Positions 44,800 to 57,521 of a stretch of DNA of 64,000 nucleotides are shown piece after piece. The DNA is from Parelaphostrongylus tenuis (Eukaryota > Nematoda > Chromadorea > Rhabditida > Metastrongylidae), in the NCBI GenBank assembly GCA_019055375.1, contig JAHQIW010003919.1:1-64000 (forward strand), written 5' to 3'. The position numbers were made by a program, and so were the translations under genes. The first letter of the stretch is position 1. Each line of letters opens with the position of its first letter. Below the pieces are notes generated by a model. That model ran no database searches and had not been told where the DNA came from. It was given only the letters and a program-made list of their open reading frames with translations.

Positions 44800-45955
44800 T
44801 TCCGAACTGACGCCGGATTTGTACGGAATGTCACAAGAAAAGCTTCTCTTTGATAAATTACGTTTACTGACAAAAAGATTTTTATTTGTATAAAATCACC
44901 AACACAAAAGAGTAATGCTTCATATACACCTTTACTTTCTAATGAAGGAAGAACTGCTGAAAGGTCAACCATCGATCTACAGGAACAAGGCAGCAACAAT
45001 ATCAACAGTGATAACAACTGATAGCTATCTCGTGTCTGCTTGAAAGGGCACTATTCAAGATTCAGTCACGAAAACAATTGTAAAGACCTTCAGTACATAT
45101 CCATTTAAACCCAATACCAACAGAGATAAAGAGCAATAGTATCAGATACATATAAATGAGAGAGTAGAGGATTTTTGAGTGGACTTACAGCAATAGTTTA
45201 TGCAGCCGCTGTAACTTTTGCTAACTCGACAATGACGCCATTGCAGCGTGCATAGCAAAAGCATAGCGTAAATGTTCGCATAGGCTTCTCAAAACTCTTA
45301 GACGTGAGTGACCGAGAGATTGCTCATATTCTGATGAGATGTTGTCGATTCTTTTGTAGTTGTTTCTTCGCTCTGTAAAAACGCGAACTATTATCGGTAA
45401 TTCTTCCTACAATCTATCTATGGCCTTAAACCTGTTCAACATCTGCTTCCACAATTAAGTAGTTTTTTTTTAGAAAAAGGAGATATTACAGCTATATATT
45501 CAAAGTGTTGAGTGATACACAAAGTCCGAATCTCCGACGGAAGCCGAAACCGCGCCTCATTCATGCACCACCATGCACTCGATCTCTTCAAGCATTGTTG
45601 TAGGTGGTTGAACGCATATCCGGCGATAGGAGATATTTGAACACACATCAGGCGATAACGCCTACCAATGTAAAAGCAGTTCTGCTTGATGCGTTCCCAT
45701 GACAAGTTTGACTCCAGTCAGACAGGCAGAAGGCGTGGTGATCTTGAGAGTGAAATGTGATCATCAACTTTCAGCTTAACGGAAAAATCCAGATATGCAG
45801 CAGGCACAGCAGTGAACTAAGTACACCTGAAAATCCTCGCTTGGGACTGGAAGCAGACGCATTTCTAACATCTGTTGGCTCTAGATGAGGCTTCAAAAGC
45901 AATAGGCGTCCTGTGTCGTCAAGGCCGTACCACATAATCGACTCCATAGAGCATT
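44800..45955. other. No recognisable gene
   Basis: Unassigned; short overlapping frames only. Confidence 0.4.
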
Positions 45956-45960
45956 GTAGG

Positions 45961-46020
45961 ATATATATATATATATATATATATATATCTATCTATCATA
46001 TATATATATATATATATATC
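45961..46020. repeat. AT / ATCT microsatellite
   Basis: (AT)n followed by (ATCT)n and again (AT)n, about 60 bp, then TTATCTATA. A small open frame spanning it is compositional only. Confidence 0.95.
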
Positions 46021-46029
46021 TTTATCTAT

Positions 46030-49000
46030 ATTTCTTACAATGTAATGGGTGCATTTCTCCTCCCAGATAAATCCACTATTAATCTACCCTTCGAAAGACG
46101 CTAAGGTTATGTGATCCATGAGCGTATGATGACTGCCCTCACCCTTTATCATTTAGTTTTTGATGAATTCTATCCAAACTTCTCTTATTACCTGTTTAGT
46201 GCAATTCTCTATTTATTTCAGACGCCCATTAGCAATACTGATATCTCAGCAGTTGCTACAACCGATTTGTTTCTTCCCATTCATTATTCACAGTGATTTT
46301 CAGATATCACACATATTGTTTCGGCTGCTGCTTAAGTATTTCGTCTTCTTGTGAATGAAGGAGAGAGCTGGTCAAGACAATTCTCCTTGCAATCTTGGAG
46401 ATAGACAAGCTAAGGTGTTTGGTGATTAATTGTAAGCGAGTATGAAAGAGAATCGAATCATTGCTTTGCCTATCACTTTGCTTGCTGATATAACGCTTAT
46501 TGACCGTTGCGCTGCCCGCACTTTCTGCAAATAGTACATTAGTGCTAACTCGGTCGTTTTCTCTTCTTCACAGTTTCAAAGAGTCAAACTGGCGTCAAAT
46601 CTTCTCCACCTAAATTTCCTAATCAAAGCAGAAGAAATTTACTACGAAAATTTTGCAACTGCCCTTTCAAACAACTTTGAATAAATACTCTACGTTTTGT
46701 TGTAATTTGTGCAATCTACTCAGTGAAAAACTTTCATAACCAAAGTAGATGAATTCAGTAGATAAATATCAAGTCACTTAGTAAACAGCATAAACAACAC
46801 AGCAAAAATGCTGAATTTGATGAAAGATGTTTCTATGCAATTTAACCCTTATGTATTGACTGTCATCAATTTTTATAATGACGAAGTTTGGTTAAGTAGA
46901 CTGCACGTCAATCAACTCTTCCAAATTCTCAAGAAGGCGAAACAGCTGAAAAGGTAGTCATTGAAAGCTGTCAATAATGTGCTAACTGAATCGTCCGTTA
47001 ACAGCATCGAGTTCGTTGTATAATAAAATCACAGAAGTATTCGATCAGCGCCGAGAATGATCGATAGTAGGTTCTAGGAGTTACTATGGAATAGGCAGAA
47101 TAATTTAGGAAACTTTATCGAAAGCACACCATCACTCGACAAACCGAAGTTCAATCCTCTAAATTCCACCACCTAGATGAGGACAAAAAAAGTATATGTG
47201 ATTGGTTGCAATCACCAAGCGACACCATCATCTGGAGGCGTGTGGATTGCAGCGACGTTCTGGCCATTAGCCACTTCGTCCGGATTTGCAATGCTCTTAC
47301 TTTATCGCGAAAAAAATTTTTTGTGACGTATTTTGCCGCTGGAGAGATATATGGACTTTACCTACTCCACTTTTTTTAGTTAACTGTCTTAAAAAAAAGA
47401 ATGGATGATGGATGTCGGCTTCGCTGGAACGTGTCCAATGAGCGATTTAGGAATAAAGCACCGCTACTGCTAAGACTAGACCAATCAGAGCATGGTTTAG
47501 GAAAACTTGTAAGTACTAATCACTTCAGAGTTCAACGGTTTTCACTTAAGGCTTTTAATTTGGGCAGTCAAGTGTCAAAATTCTCATTGTAAAACTGTGA
47601 TGCATGCTGCTAGCTTTTATCGTCGCAATATAATTGGTTTGTTGAAGCTCACAATCATTGAACCTCAAAAAATTAGGAAATTCATTGTATGAACAGTAAA
47701 GCAGTGGCGATCTCAGGATTTAAGCCTAGAACCATCAGATTTACGTAAAGTAATTACGTGATATTATTTGGAATCCTACCCCTTCACGAAGAAAATGCGA
47801 CGCCGATGCGTTCTCTTGGAGGACTAGGACCTCGTTATTTTGCCACTGACTGTGATGCGATGACTGAGCGGAAGACGCGTGTTGAGGTGTTTCACCACCT
47901 GAAAAAAAGAAATTTCCATGAAAGTATCAGGTTAGTAAGCCGTATGAATTCGAAAAAATTCTATGAAGTTGTTCATGATGCTCAATTTTCCTGAAAAGGG
48001 GTGAATACAGTCGCACCCAATACACATACGAAAACGAACGCCTCTACACGGTACAGAAGCTTATCTTTGAGAGGGAATTACTACTTCGTGGCTGGTATGA
48101 CGAGCGTTGATGTCATCTTGCCAATTCACAATACAAGCTGCAAAACGAAAACTTCCGAAGCCTGCGCACGTGCATTGTAAGAAGAAGTCATCAGCTTAAT
48201 AATCTGATTTCATAGGGATGGAATGAATAGTAAGGCACATCGCCGAGCACAACTTTACTAATAGTAAGTTGAAGAGGCAGAGAACGATTGTTGCTTTTGA
48301 GACAAGTGAGGAGCGATCATATGGAAACTGATGATTAGAAAAGGATAGGCAACTAATAGAAATTGATGTTATTGCTTAAAAACGTTTCACATGCTCATGG
48401 AACCTTCGACTGACACTCGAAACATCAAGAATAGCTATTTGAGAGTAGCAGAACATTATATTGTTTACATATTAATCTCAGTAAATTCACCAAGCAGCCA
48501 ACAACTCAATATTTTCACCAACCTTCCTGAAGTGGTGATTCTGTCTCTCCGCTCACATTTCTCATGACAAGAAAGCTTGCTCATCCACTAGTAGGATGCT
48601 ACTCATATAGCCCGAAATTAAGTAAAATTTCTTCGAAATGCCCTTGACATGAACCACCAATTTTTTTTTGAAGAACGAAAATCGCGCGCCACTGGAGATA
48701 TTGATTGAGCTGCCATCCGCAAAGGGATGTGTAACTTTCAAGTACGCAGTCAAGATTCATCATCGTTAAGAAGAATGACCTAAATTCTGCGTCGACAACT
48801 TCTTATGCACATTATTTATGGCATTTTCTGGAATTTGTCTCCTCTATTTGTGCGAATCACAGTGGTTCATATCTATGAATAAACCAAATTTAGCATAATC
48901 AGAGTGTATCGGGACCATCGTTCAAAAACAGTCACTATTTTTGATCAAAGCTAATAATTGAAAAGGGAGTTGAAGATTGAACTAGAACAACATGGCACAT

Positions 49001-49150
49001 GCAACTAAGGGAAATTTTGCTCGAATTTCTAACTTTTACGTGATAACCAGAGTGGAGAGTGGAGCCAGTGGAGGCGTCAGTAGGATATTGCAAAGGGTGA
49101 ACGCGAAAAATCAACTCTTGATGTTTCTTCATTTGGTCCTGAACCAGAAA
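46030..49150. other. No recognisable gene
   Basis: About 3.1 kb with no recognisable elements. A faint PLE-end-like string (TCAAGAAGGCGAAACAGCTGAAAAGG near 46933) is too degenerate to call. Frames at 47401-47592 and 47758-47994 lack motifs. Confidence 0.4.
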
Positions 49151-49643
49151 AAAAGATTTCATTTCTAATTATTGTAAATACTCTTCCTTCTAATGGGTGC
49201 ATCTCTCATTTATACATTTATTGTGAATTATTGTAAACAAGGCGATGAAACTGCTATGAATCGCAAACTGCTAATCGCTATAGAATGTTTAGTGTGAATG
49301 GTTGCTCGTCGATGTTGACTGATACTGATCGTCCAATTTAATGGTTGTAGAATAGATGTTTTGAGCTAAAATGTTATAACGGAGGTGAAATTTTTGAAAA
49401 CTCCAGTGAAGGAGATGCAAGAAATATATTTTTGAGATGTTCTGAGGAAGTAAGTCTCGCTAAAGTGACTAAGAAGCATGTATTAAATTGTAAACAGAAT
49501 TTTGTTTGAGTAACATTAAGTTTTGTGATCAAGTAAGCAACCTTTACCTAGATTGATATAATTGATTCTTCATTTAGGATTCAATTATTAAAGAGATTAC
49601 GAGGCCGCTCCGAAGAAAACTCCTATTGTACTTTTAGTGTCGG

Positions 49644-50414
49644 GCAGAAATGTTAATCATTATTCGAAAGCTTAAATACCCAACTAGATGTCTATGTGGC
49701 TGCTTTTCAAAACACTCTTTTTTAACGCTGTAAGGTTAAAAAATAAAATTATGTTGTACACGACGACTTTTTTCATATCCCGCTTACATCTCCCTAGACA
49801 GAAGTCCTTCCTTAGAGTGCAAGTACTCATTTGATAGCACAAATCTCGAAGAACTCAAAAATGTGTTTTTTTTTTGAAAGAGCTCTTTTGATAGCGTTGT
49901 AAGAGATAGAAAAAATTTATGCTTTGTACTTCGCTGACAAAGCGCATTCTCTATAAATATAGAAATCGCTCAATACATTAAGTTTTTTGTGTTTCCAATG
50001 CAGTGCTCATTTTCTGGAAATATCGTTAGCAGGGAAAATAGGATCGAGTTTTACATTTCCATCGAACTTGTTTATCGCCTGATCCATAAAGTCGGTGGGC
50101 GGAGCCAACTGATAAGTGCCCTGGTTGTTGGGTATGTGGAATGCAATTTGTCACTCAATCAGGAATTTTTTTTCTCTGCTTGAAAGAAACTACATATGAA
50201 ACGATTCTTTAACAGACTACGAAAGGTTCTCCGAATGTTCGTATACTTTTTGTGTTTTCAGAGAAATATGCGCTTGATAAAATGAGAGCGCACGGCGGGT
50301 GTGACGCATAATTTTAGTTCTGAATGCTACAGCGTTATAGGAAGGTGTTTTGAGAAGCCCGCTAAGTAGGCTCTATTCAGATACCTAAGCTTTCGAATGA
50401 TTGCCAACACTCCT
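49644..50414. mobile_element. MITE-like TIR element, copy M4
   Basis: About 770 bp. The left arm TGTTAATCATTATTCGAAAGC (49651) mirrors the right arm, whose reverse complement begins AGGAGTGTTGGCAATCATTCG (50414 leftwards) and continues CGAAAGCTTAGGTATC. Best pair of arms among M1 and M4. Non-coding. Confidence 0.7.
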
Positions 50415-50775
50415 ATTCAAGCTTCTTGTTCAGCGAATGAGATCGGTTTTTTATGTATCGCCTCATAATAGTTAAGAACCGTAAAATTATATGCACTGTG
50501 ACACTATATGCATTTGATTTGACACTACTGCAAAACGTTAAAGAACGTTGCGAATGTCCCTCTCTTTGTGCATCACAACTGAACGAGTGATTGGTCTCAG
50601 AGAGTTCGGAGAGCTGAACGGAAGGATGCGTTGTTTTCCAGGTACGCAGCTTTCGTGTAGAGAAGTGTAGATACAATAACCAGGCTTTTTTTACTGATAA
50701 CACGTTTGAAATGGTTCCTCGACTATTGATTTATCTTTTCATACCGATAAACCTTTCTTCAAATCATTACTTTGG

Positions 50776-51695
50776 CATCCTGTATCACCTGTGGTCCCGT
50801 TGATCGTCGAGTGACTCGAGCGGGTACCAGCAACTCTTAAATTTTTTCCTATCTCGTGCAAGAGTAGCCCAGTGAGTCCTCCTCGCTCTAGGGATTCGCT
50901 GAGCATCATATCTTTCTTCTATCGCTTTCGTAAAGAAATCGAACCAACGGGTCAGTGATCTTCCTTGAGAGCGCTTGACGTCTCGAGGAATTCAGTCGGT
51001 AGCGGCTCTCGTCCATCGGTTGTCGTTAAAGCGCATCGCGTGTCCGAGCCACCTTATTTTCGACTCCTGGCTTGTGGAACGGTGTAACTGATTTTCGATC
51101 GTTAACGTAGGTCGGAACTTCGGATCCTTTCTCCTATTTGCGAGATACGGGATACTCCTAGCATCGACCATTCGACTGCTCGTTTGATAACTCCAAGTGA
51201 TCTTTCATCCTGCTTACGTAGCGACCATGTTTCTGCTGCATGCTTTAGGGCAGGGATAATTGTCGAGTTGAAAAGGTGGGCACGGATTTGGACGTTCTTT
51301 TTCCTCTTCACTACATCTTTGATGCTCTTGAACGTTCCCCAAGCCGCTCGTTCCCTTCTGCTCAACTCTGGAGCCAGGTCAATCATCATGTTGATTTCAC
51401 AACTTAGATATACGTAACCGCAGCATTCGGAGATTGTCGTTATGCTGAGCGTGAATGGGGCATTGAGAGCACATCCGTTTCTCATGAACATCGTTTTCGT
51501 TAGATTTAGTTGAAGACCAATCTTTCCACAGGCGTTATCGAAATCGGTCAACATTTGTTCCGCTTGACTGATGTTTCGTGTTATGAGAACGATATCGCCA
51601 GCAAAGCGAAGATGGCTCAATTGTCGACCGTCAATTTTCACTCCCATATCTCCTCGTTCTAATGTTCGCATGCCGTTTTGAATCGTGTGGATGTG
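50776..51695 (-). mobile_element. RTE retrotransposon copy F, truncated and internally deleted
   Basis: Antisense insertion absent from segment copy 1 at the equivalent place (about 1560). The 3' end has the ACAGGTGAT tail (50776-50790) and hairpin. The 5' end is at the same HIHTI codons as copy B. A further deletion joins that point directly to the LQNVMR region (near 51680). Confidence 0.85.
51102..51671 (-). pseudogene. RTE reverse transcriptase fragment (copy F)
   Basis: 189-codon open frame from the palm into the C-terminal region: DGRQLSHLRFAGDIVLI, where the first aspartate of FADD is replaced by Gly, then NLTKTMFMRNG, ELSRRERAAWGTFKSI and AVEWSMLGVSRISQ. Inactive. The rest of the C-terminal domain continues in another frame to 50790. 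Confidence 0.85.
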
Positions 51696-52966
51696 ATCTT
51701 ATGCCTATACATCAAATGCCCTATGAAGCTGGAAGCACTGGCTAATTATTCTAAAACGTAAACATGAAATTCTTTCCGTTGTTAGGATGTAGTATGAAGT
51801 TCTTCAAAGATCAAAGGTCAATGGGAGACTAGAAGTTTTCGAGATATTAGATGATTACTAATAGACTAGAAAAAAGGTTTGGTTCGGTAGACAGCAAGGA
51901 ACACGAGCATGCTTCACGCATTGTAACTGTATGCCACGGAATTAGCAATGAAAAGTCGATTTCTGAAACCAATGGGTGGCCTTTATTAAGAATGCGTTTA
52001 TAGAAGTGCCTAAAGTAGTACTGTATTTTTTCGTGCAGTAAAACTTGCTTAGATCGGAACTCTACTATATAATACGAAAAGATTCACAATAAAACGGGAA
52101 CTACCACACCGACTGAAAAACACTACTTTTTCTTTGTTAGCAGCACGTAATACGAAGGTCTCCTCGTAATCAGAGAACTTAAGATTGAGATTAGCATATC
52201 TAAAGCTACCGAATGAGCGCAAAAATCGATATCAACGAGATTACCGAGGAAAGTTTCACCGCAAATCAGATATAGAATGGAGGAACCACTGAACATAACG
52301 AAATGGCCGCTAACGAGTATAAAATATGTGATTTTGGAACACTCCTCAGCTCGTCGGAAGAGACAACAGAACTATACCGCATCCACCATAGAAACTACGA
52401 GTGATACCTGCTGATTGAGAGATTGAACCTACACCGTATCCACCACAAAAACAAGGAGTGATCGACGGACCTCCCGCTTTAGGAGTCCCGCCAGCTTAGT
52501 CACGAGGGCACGTGGCATGTCCCCAGGTACTGGATAGGAGGATAAACGCGAACAAGAAGGGACCGTGTGCTTCTCAGAGATGCAGGTGGATTCAGGTGTT
52601 GAGCGCTTTGCTTTTGCAGCGCTGAATTGACAAAAACTACATTTCTACGGGTCAAGTCGGCTAAAAGCCTGCAATCAATCGGCTGGGAAGTACATGGGAG
52701 GCGGTTAGGAGTCGCCTCCAACAAATAAGCTCCTCCCGTTCCTCCTAGAGAGACTGACAAGCCACTCGTGAGTACCCAGCCCCCACGTTTAGAGCCTGGC
52801 AAGCTATACGTTGGGTATTAAAGTGCCAAAAAACAGTAACAAATATGGGCCTCATTTCCTTGACCCCGAAGGAGCCCCAGGTACGGCATCGCCAGATGGG
52901 ACAAGTACGGAGAGTCTCCTAAATTCTTAGGGCCAAACTAGGCTACTAAGATTGAAACGGATTTAG

Positions 52967-53458
52967 ATGACGATCTGTACCTACAATGCAAGTACCTTTG
53001 CTCACGAATCCGCTGTAGAAGATCTATTGATTGGAGCAAGAAGAATAAGGTACGACGTCAATGGCCTGGCTGAGACGAGAAGGTGCCATCCTTTTCACGC
53101 TGTTTATGACACTGCTGAAAAGCTGTTCCTTGGTACATGCGATAACAAAGGTGTCGGCGGCGTTGGTGTCTTCGTCAAATCCAATTTGACCGTAAACATC
53201 GATACGTTTGAACAACTAACAACCCTTATCGGACGACCACGGTTGAAACGATGTGATTCTATGCCGTCTTTGACGATCTTCGTTGTTTTTTACGCACCAA
53301 CATCAAGTTATGACGAAGACAAAGTTGCAGCGTGCTATATAGACCTTCAAAAATTTTCAGAGATCATACATTGTTCAAGGTCATTGAAGGAGATTTTCAA
53401 GCGAATATTGGACCATAGAGAACGTCTAGAGAACCTCACATCTAGACCCAAGGATTAG
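52967..53458 (+). pseudogene. RTE endonuclease (copy E)
   Basis: 163-codon frame from ATG 52967: MTICTYNASTFAHESAVEDL (metal-site Asn), GLAETRR (Glu), GVGGVGVFVKSN, SFEQ replaced by TFEQ, and FYAPTSSYDEDK. The frame is lost before the GDF motif; SDH-type sequence (GLDHRLLCATF, the Ser changed to Leu) follows in another frame near 53660-53690. Confidence 0.85.
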
Positions 53459-53863
53459 AATGGAATGAAAAGGGTGAGAGGCCATCTGAGTTTACATGAA
53501 GACCCAAATCATTCATGGTAACTCACAATTCCAGAAGCCTTACTCTTAGCGATGGACGTAGGAGTCTCCCAATGGAGAGTGCCATAACGAAAAAGACTAC
53601 ATCTTAGTAAATCGAAGGTTTTGCCTGACCGACCTCGCCGTTGCTCCTAAGTTCTGCACGGGATTAGACCATCGCCTTCTTTGCGCAACGTTTCGTTTTT
53701 TTCGCGGAGAGGAGAGAAAGCCGCCAATTTTGAGCAACAAAGTCCCTGAACTAACACAAACTGGGATGTATTCAAATCATTAGTCGGCTCTTGGGAGGAA
53801 GCCGTTGCCGACAACATCGACGAAGAATACCATGGACTCGTTCAATATCTTCACGTTAACGCT

Positions 53864-54955
53864 ATGAAAGCTGATAGCCTTAAGATCACGAAGAGACACA
53901 TGCCTCCGCAGACACTCGAGCTGATACGTCAATGTGGAATCGCACGCGCTACAGGCAATCGAAACCTTACGTCCAAACTTGCGAAACGCTGCAGAGAAGT
54001 GATAAAAGAAGACCTCAAAGTGAGACTAGGAGCAGTCATGGCAGAAGCTGCAAAAGTTCTGAAGAGCATTCGCAAAGCCCAGCGAGGAATTGCCAACTAT
54101 AAGATCGAGATGATTGCACTCCGATACCCTGGCGGACACTTACAGCTTCCAGAAGGGTTATGGAGAAAATCATCCATCAATACTATTCGGATCTCTTGGC
54201 TATCCATGTATTCTCACCGTCATATAAATTGAAAGAGGACAAATATGTCGTTCCACCGGTCCTTCCTTCCAAAATTCGACATGCTATTTCGTCGGTGAAG
54301 AAGTGAACAACACCTGGTCCCAACAGGATTAGACCAGAACATCTGAAGGACCTGCCTCCAGTTCTCATCAACACCTTCGCTCGGCTCTTTACTCGCTGTC
54401 TGTCAGAATGCAAAGTTCCTATTCAATGGGAAACCAGTAACACCGTATTGTTGTTCAGTAAGGGAGTTCTTCACAACATAGGCAATTCTCGCAAAATCTG
54501 CTTGCTGTCCGTTGTCTGTAAACTATTTACTCGAGTCATCCTAAACAGGAATGACAGAACGCTGAAAGAAGGGCAGCCATGTGAGCAAGCAATGTTCCAA
54601 AAAGGATTTAGTAGCACAGACCACATCCACACGATTACAAGAATCATTGAAGTTTCACGAGAGTGCAAATAACCACTCTGTCTCACTTTCATCGATCTGT
54701 AGAAAGCCTTCGATTTAGTGGAAACAGAAACGGTTTCAGAGGCACTGGATAACCACGGAGTCCCTACTTGGTACATAATGCTCCTTCGCGAGCATTATAA
54801 AGATTTCACGACTAAAAAATTACCATTCCACAACAGTTCACCATTGACGTAAGAAGAGGGGCTCTACAAGGCGACACAATTTTGCCAAAACTGTTCACTG
54901 CCATCCTACAAAACGTCATGCGAACTTTAGAATGGGACGACATGAGAGTGAAAAG
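53864..54955 (+). pseudogene. RTE linker and partial RT (copy E)
   Basis: Open pieces 53864-54232 (linker: LKITKRHMPPQTLELIRQCG, KAQRGIANYKIEMIALRYPGG) and 54448-54672 (RT start: [46 protein letters not shown]), then a stop codon in the motif-A region (FIDL followed by TAG near 54700) and the remainder out of frame up to the deletion at 54955. Confidence 0.8.
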
Positions 54956-54959
54956 TTGA

Positions 54960-55172
54960 CTCGGATAATACGAATGTTCCGCTGCAAGTTCATGTGCTTT
55001 TCGAGCTTCCAGCGAGTTATACGCCTGGTAAAGTTGATAGCCAACAGCGAGTTTAAAACATAATTATTATTTTGGATGCTACAGCGTCATAAGAGAGTCT
55101 TCTTTAGAACCACTTACATGGTGCTGTAGCCCAGTTCTAAGCTTTCAAATGATTGCTAACAATTACGGGAAA
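54960..55172. mobile_element. Right half of MITE M2 family (M5)
   Basis: Matches 8010-8219 base for base apart from scattered changes (CTCGGATAATACGAATGTTCCGC at the start, TTGCTAACAATTACGGGAAAAG at the end). The left half was removed by the deletion that also truncated RTE copy E. Confidence 0.75.
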
Positions 55173-57084
55173 AGCCCCTGCCCAGCAAGTGAGATCGACT
55201 ATTATTTACTGCTTCAAGGTAGGTGACCTCTAACACTTTCAACTATTACTCTAAAGTCACTCATAGCAATATTGTTATTGCGGAGTGATACGTGCGATTT
55301 AGCATTGTTACAACAACGTTATACAGTGTGGACAGACAGGAATACGGATGGTTAAGCACCAGGAATGGTAGATTATATGCGTGATTTGCCAGTTCTCTTG
55401 CAATACGAAAAGTAGCAAAGCTGTTTTGCCGTTTCTGAAATAACGGTGTAATAGTGTTTTCTCAAACAACGCCTCATAATCTGCACGACATCTTTCTTGT
55501 TAACTTAGTTTTTCTTATGTTACATTCACGTACTGATGAATACTATTACTGTTTGTTAACACGTAAAACTTGCTGAGCTGTTATAACTGTAATGTTACTA
55601 GACCATAAATAGTTGAAATCGAAGTATGAACTTGACGTGGCAACATATCGACAAGGACCGTTCGGCGAAACAGTATGTTTTTAGGTTTCCACTCTTCAGA
55701 TACATCGAAAAGACGAACAAAATCGCAAATAAGTCAAAGTTAAGAGGAAGAATTGTCAGTGGAGATGTTGAAGCTATGATACTGTGCCAGTATTCTTCCA
55801 CTGAATCGAAACTAGGACTCCACAATGTATGAGGAGTAAGTCTTCTAGAATGATGACTTTGAAATCAGGTTTGGATATCGTAATACGGAAAAGTTTTGAA
55901 CTGATGGCAGCTGACGATTCTTTTAACGGAAATCCAAACACTCTGATTTGAAATCGCTCAAATCTCAATACCCTTAGCACCACCTCCGGTCGCTCAATTT
56001 GCTGCAGAATATTTCGTATTGAGTCAGAGTCATATATGGGCACAATTTTGTAGTGCATTCTGCTTCACACTCATTTCTACTGAATTCGTTATTCGTCTTT
56101 CACACACCACGAAGCTGTTAAAAAGTCCCTTAACACCCGTATATGTTCGAATTTTATTTTCGTTTCACACAATATCGGTTATTGGAAATCTATTATATTT
56201 TTTTCTTGCATGAGAGATGGGAAAAATGTGTTAATTGATTGCGCACACTTTGATTAGTGTTGTCAAGCAATTTTAATTTTCTCTGTAAATGAATTTGGTG
56301 TTTATTGCCATGATGCAAAGACTCATGAGAAACTTTATAATTATTTCCTAGTTTTGGAGGCATTAATTCAGAAAGGAACGTTGGCCTTCCGTGCCATATC
56401 TGCGATATCAAAATAACGAAGTAGTTTAAAAATTTTCTGCGAATAAACTTACTGTTTTAATTGGCTTGGCTAGCATGTTCTCGCCTTCATTTTGTTTTGC
56501 TTGACCCATTGCACTAGTTGCAGTGTGGCCGCGCGTGACTCTGAATTAATGTTTCATAAATGGATTTTCTTTCAAAAATACTTGTATGAAAGCGATAGAA
56601 AAAACAACTAATGCAAACTTACATGCAACGAGCACCTCCCCTTGACGGCCTACATTTATGTATGAACTACACCGATAGTTAATGCTGAAAGAAGAATGAG
56701 TGATAACCAAACATGATATAACATATGCTATCAATCAAGACTATTTGATGAAGATTCATATCCACGTGGTCAATATTTTTAGATAAAGCTATGAGCTCGT
56801 TAGGACAGATGAAGACGCTGGACGCAAATTTTTAGGCGATCTTTTCCGACGCAGTGGTGGTTGAATGAAATGATGTTCTTGCGTCGCCAAATTTGTGAAA
56901 TCTTTCAGGATTTCAATTGCTAAGTGTGTTCACTTGCTAATGAATGTTTCACAGTAGCAAAGTGACCAGCGATCTTTCGGTTTATGAAATCAAGGTTTTC
57001 AAATTCACAGCTTCCATTCAAAATGTTCACTGCAGTTACGACGTCATAACTCTTGCTAGATATTCAACCTGTATCATTTTGCTG

Positions 57085-57430
57085 CTATAGATTCGTCGAA
57101 TGACTCAAGCGGGAGCTGGCTAAACTTTTTTTCTCGTCTGTCGAATGCAAGAGTAATTCAGTAAGCCCTCTCCTCGCTGTAAGGATTAGTAAAACAATTT
57201 TTTTCCAAGACGTTTTCCTAGAAATCGAACTATGGGAATGGTGGTATCCTGTTTCGCGCAATCTTTCTACGTAGCAGTAATGTGCGCACGGATTATAACA
57301 AGAAGACTTGTTTAGGCGAAAAAGTGGGCACGGAGGAGAATGTTTTTTGTTCTCTTCACTACATCCTCTTCACCCTTGTACATTCTCCAAGGTACTCGCT
57401 TCCTCTTATTCGTCTCTGGATTCATTCAAG
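57085..57430 (-). mobile_element. Old RTE relic H2
   Basis: Counterpart of relic H1. The block AAAAGTGGGCACGGAGGAG with TTTTTTGTTCTCTTCACTACATC (57330-57363) aligns with the antisense of RTE copy B near 4000-4045, confirming its origin. Confidence 0.65.
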
Positions 57431-57521
57431 TCACTTAGCACACGGACTTCCCGACTTGAATAGACGTTTTGAAGCTGGAAGTATCCACCGTGGATAAGGA
57501 AAATGAAGCATTTTAGATCTA

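Larger units (their letters stand above)
52460..54955 (+). mobile_element. RTE retrotransposon copy E (3'-deleted)
   Basis: Counterpart of copy A in segment copy 2. Leader with hairpin (52621-52661), endonuclease from ATG 52967, linker, and RT to about 54955, where a deletion removes the FADD motif and everything after it. Less interrupted than copy A in the endonuclease. Confidence 0.85.

Noticed and set aside
45913..46104. Open frame rich in Ile and Tyr
   Set aside because: It is the translation of the AT/ATCT microsatellite.
46925..46965. Hammerhead-like string near 46933
   Set aside because: Lacks the CTGANGA core and a pairable stem II; resemblance limited to GAAGGCGAAA.
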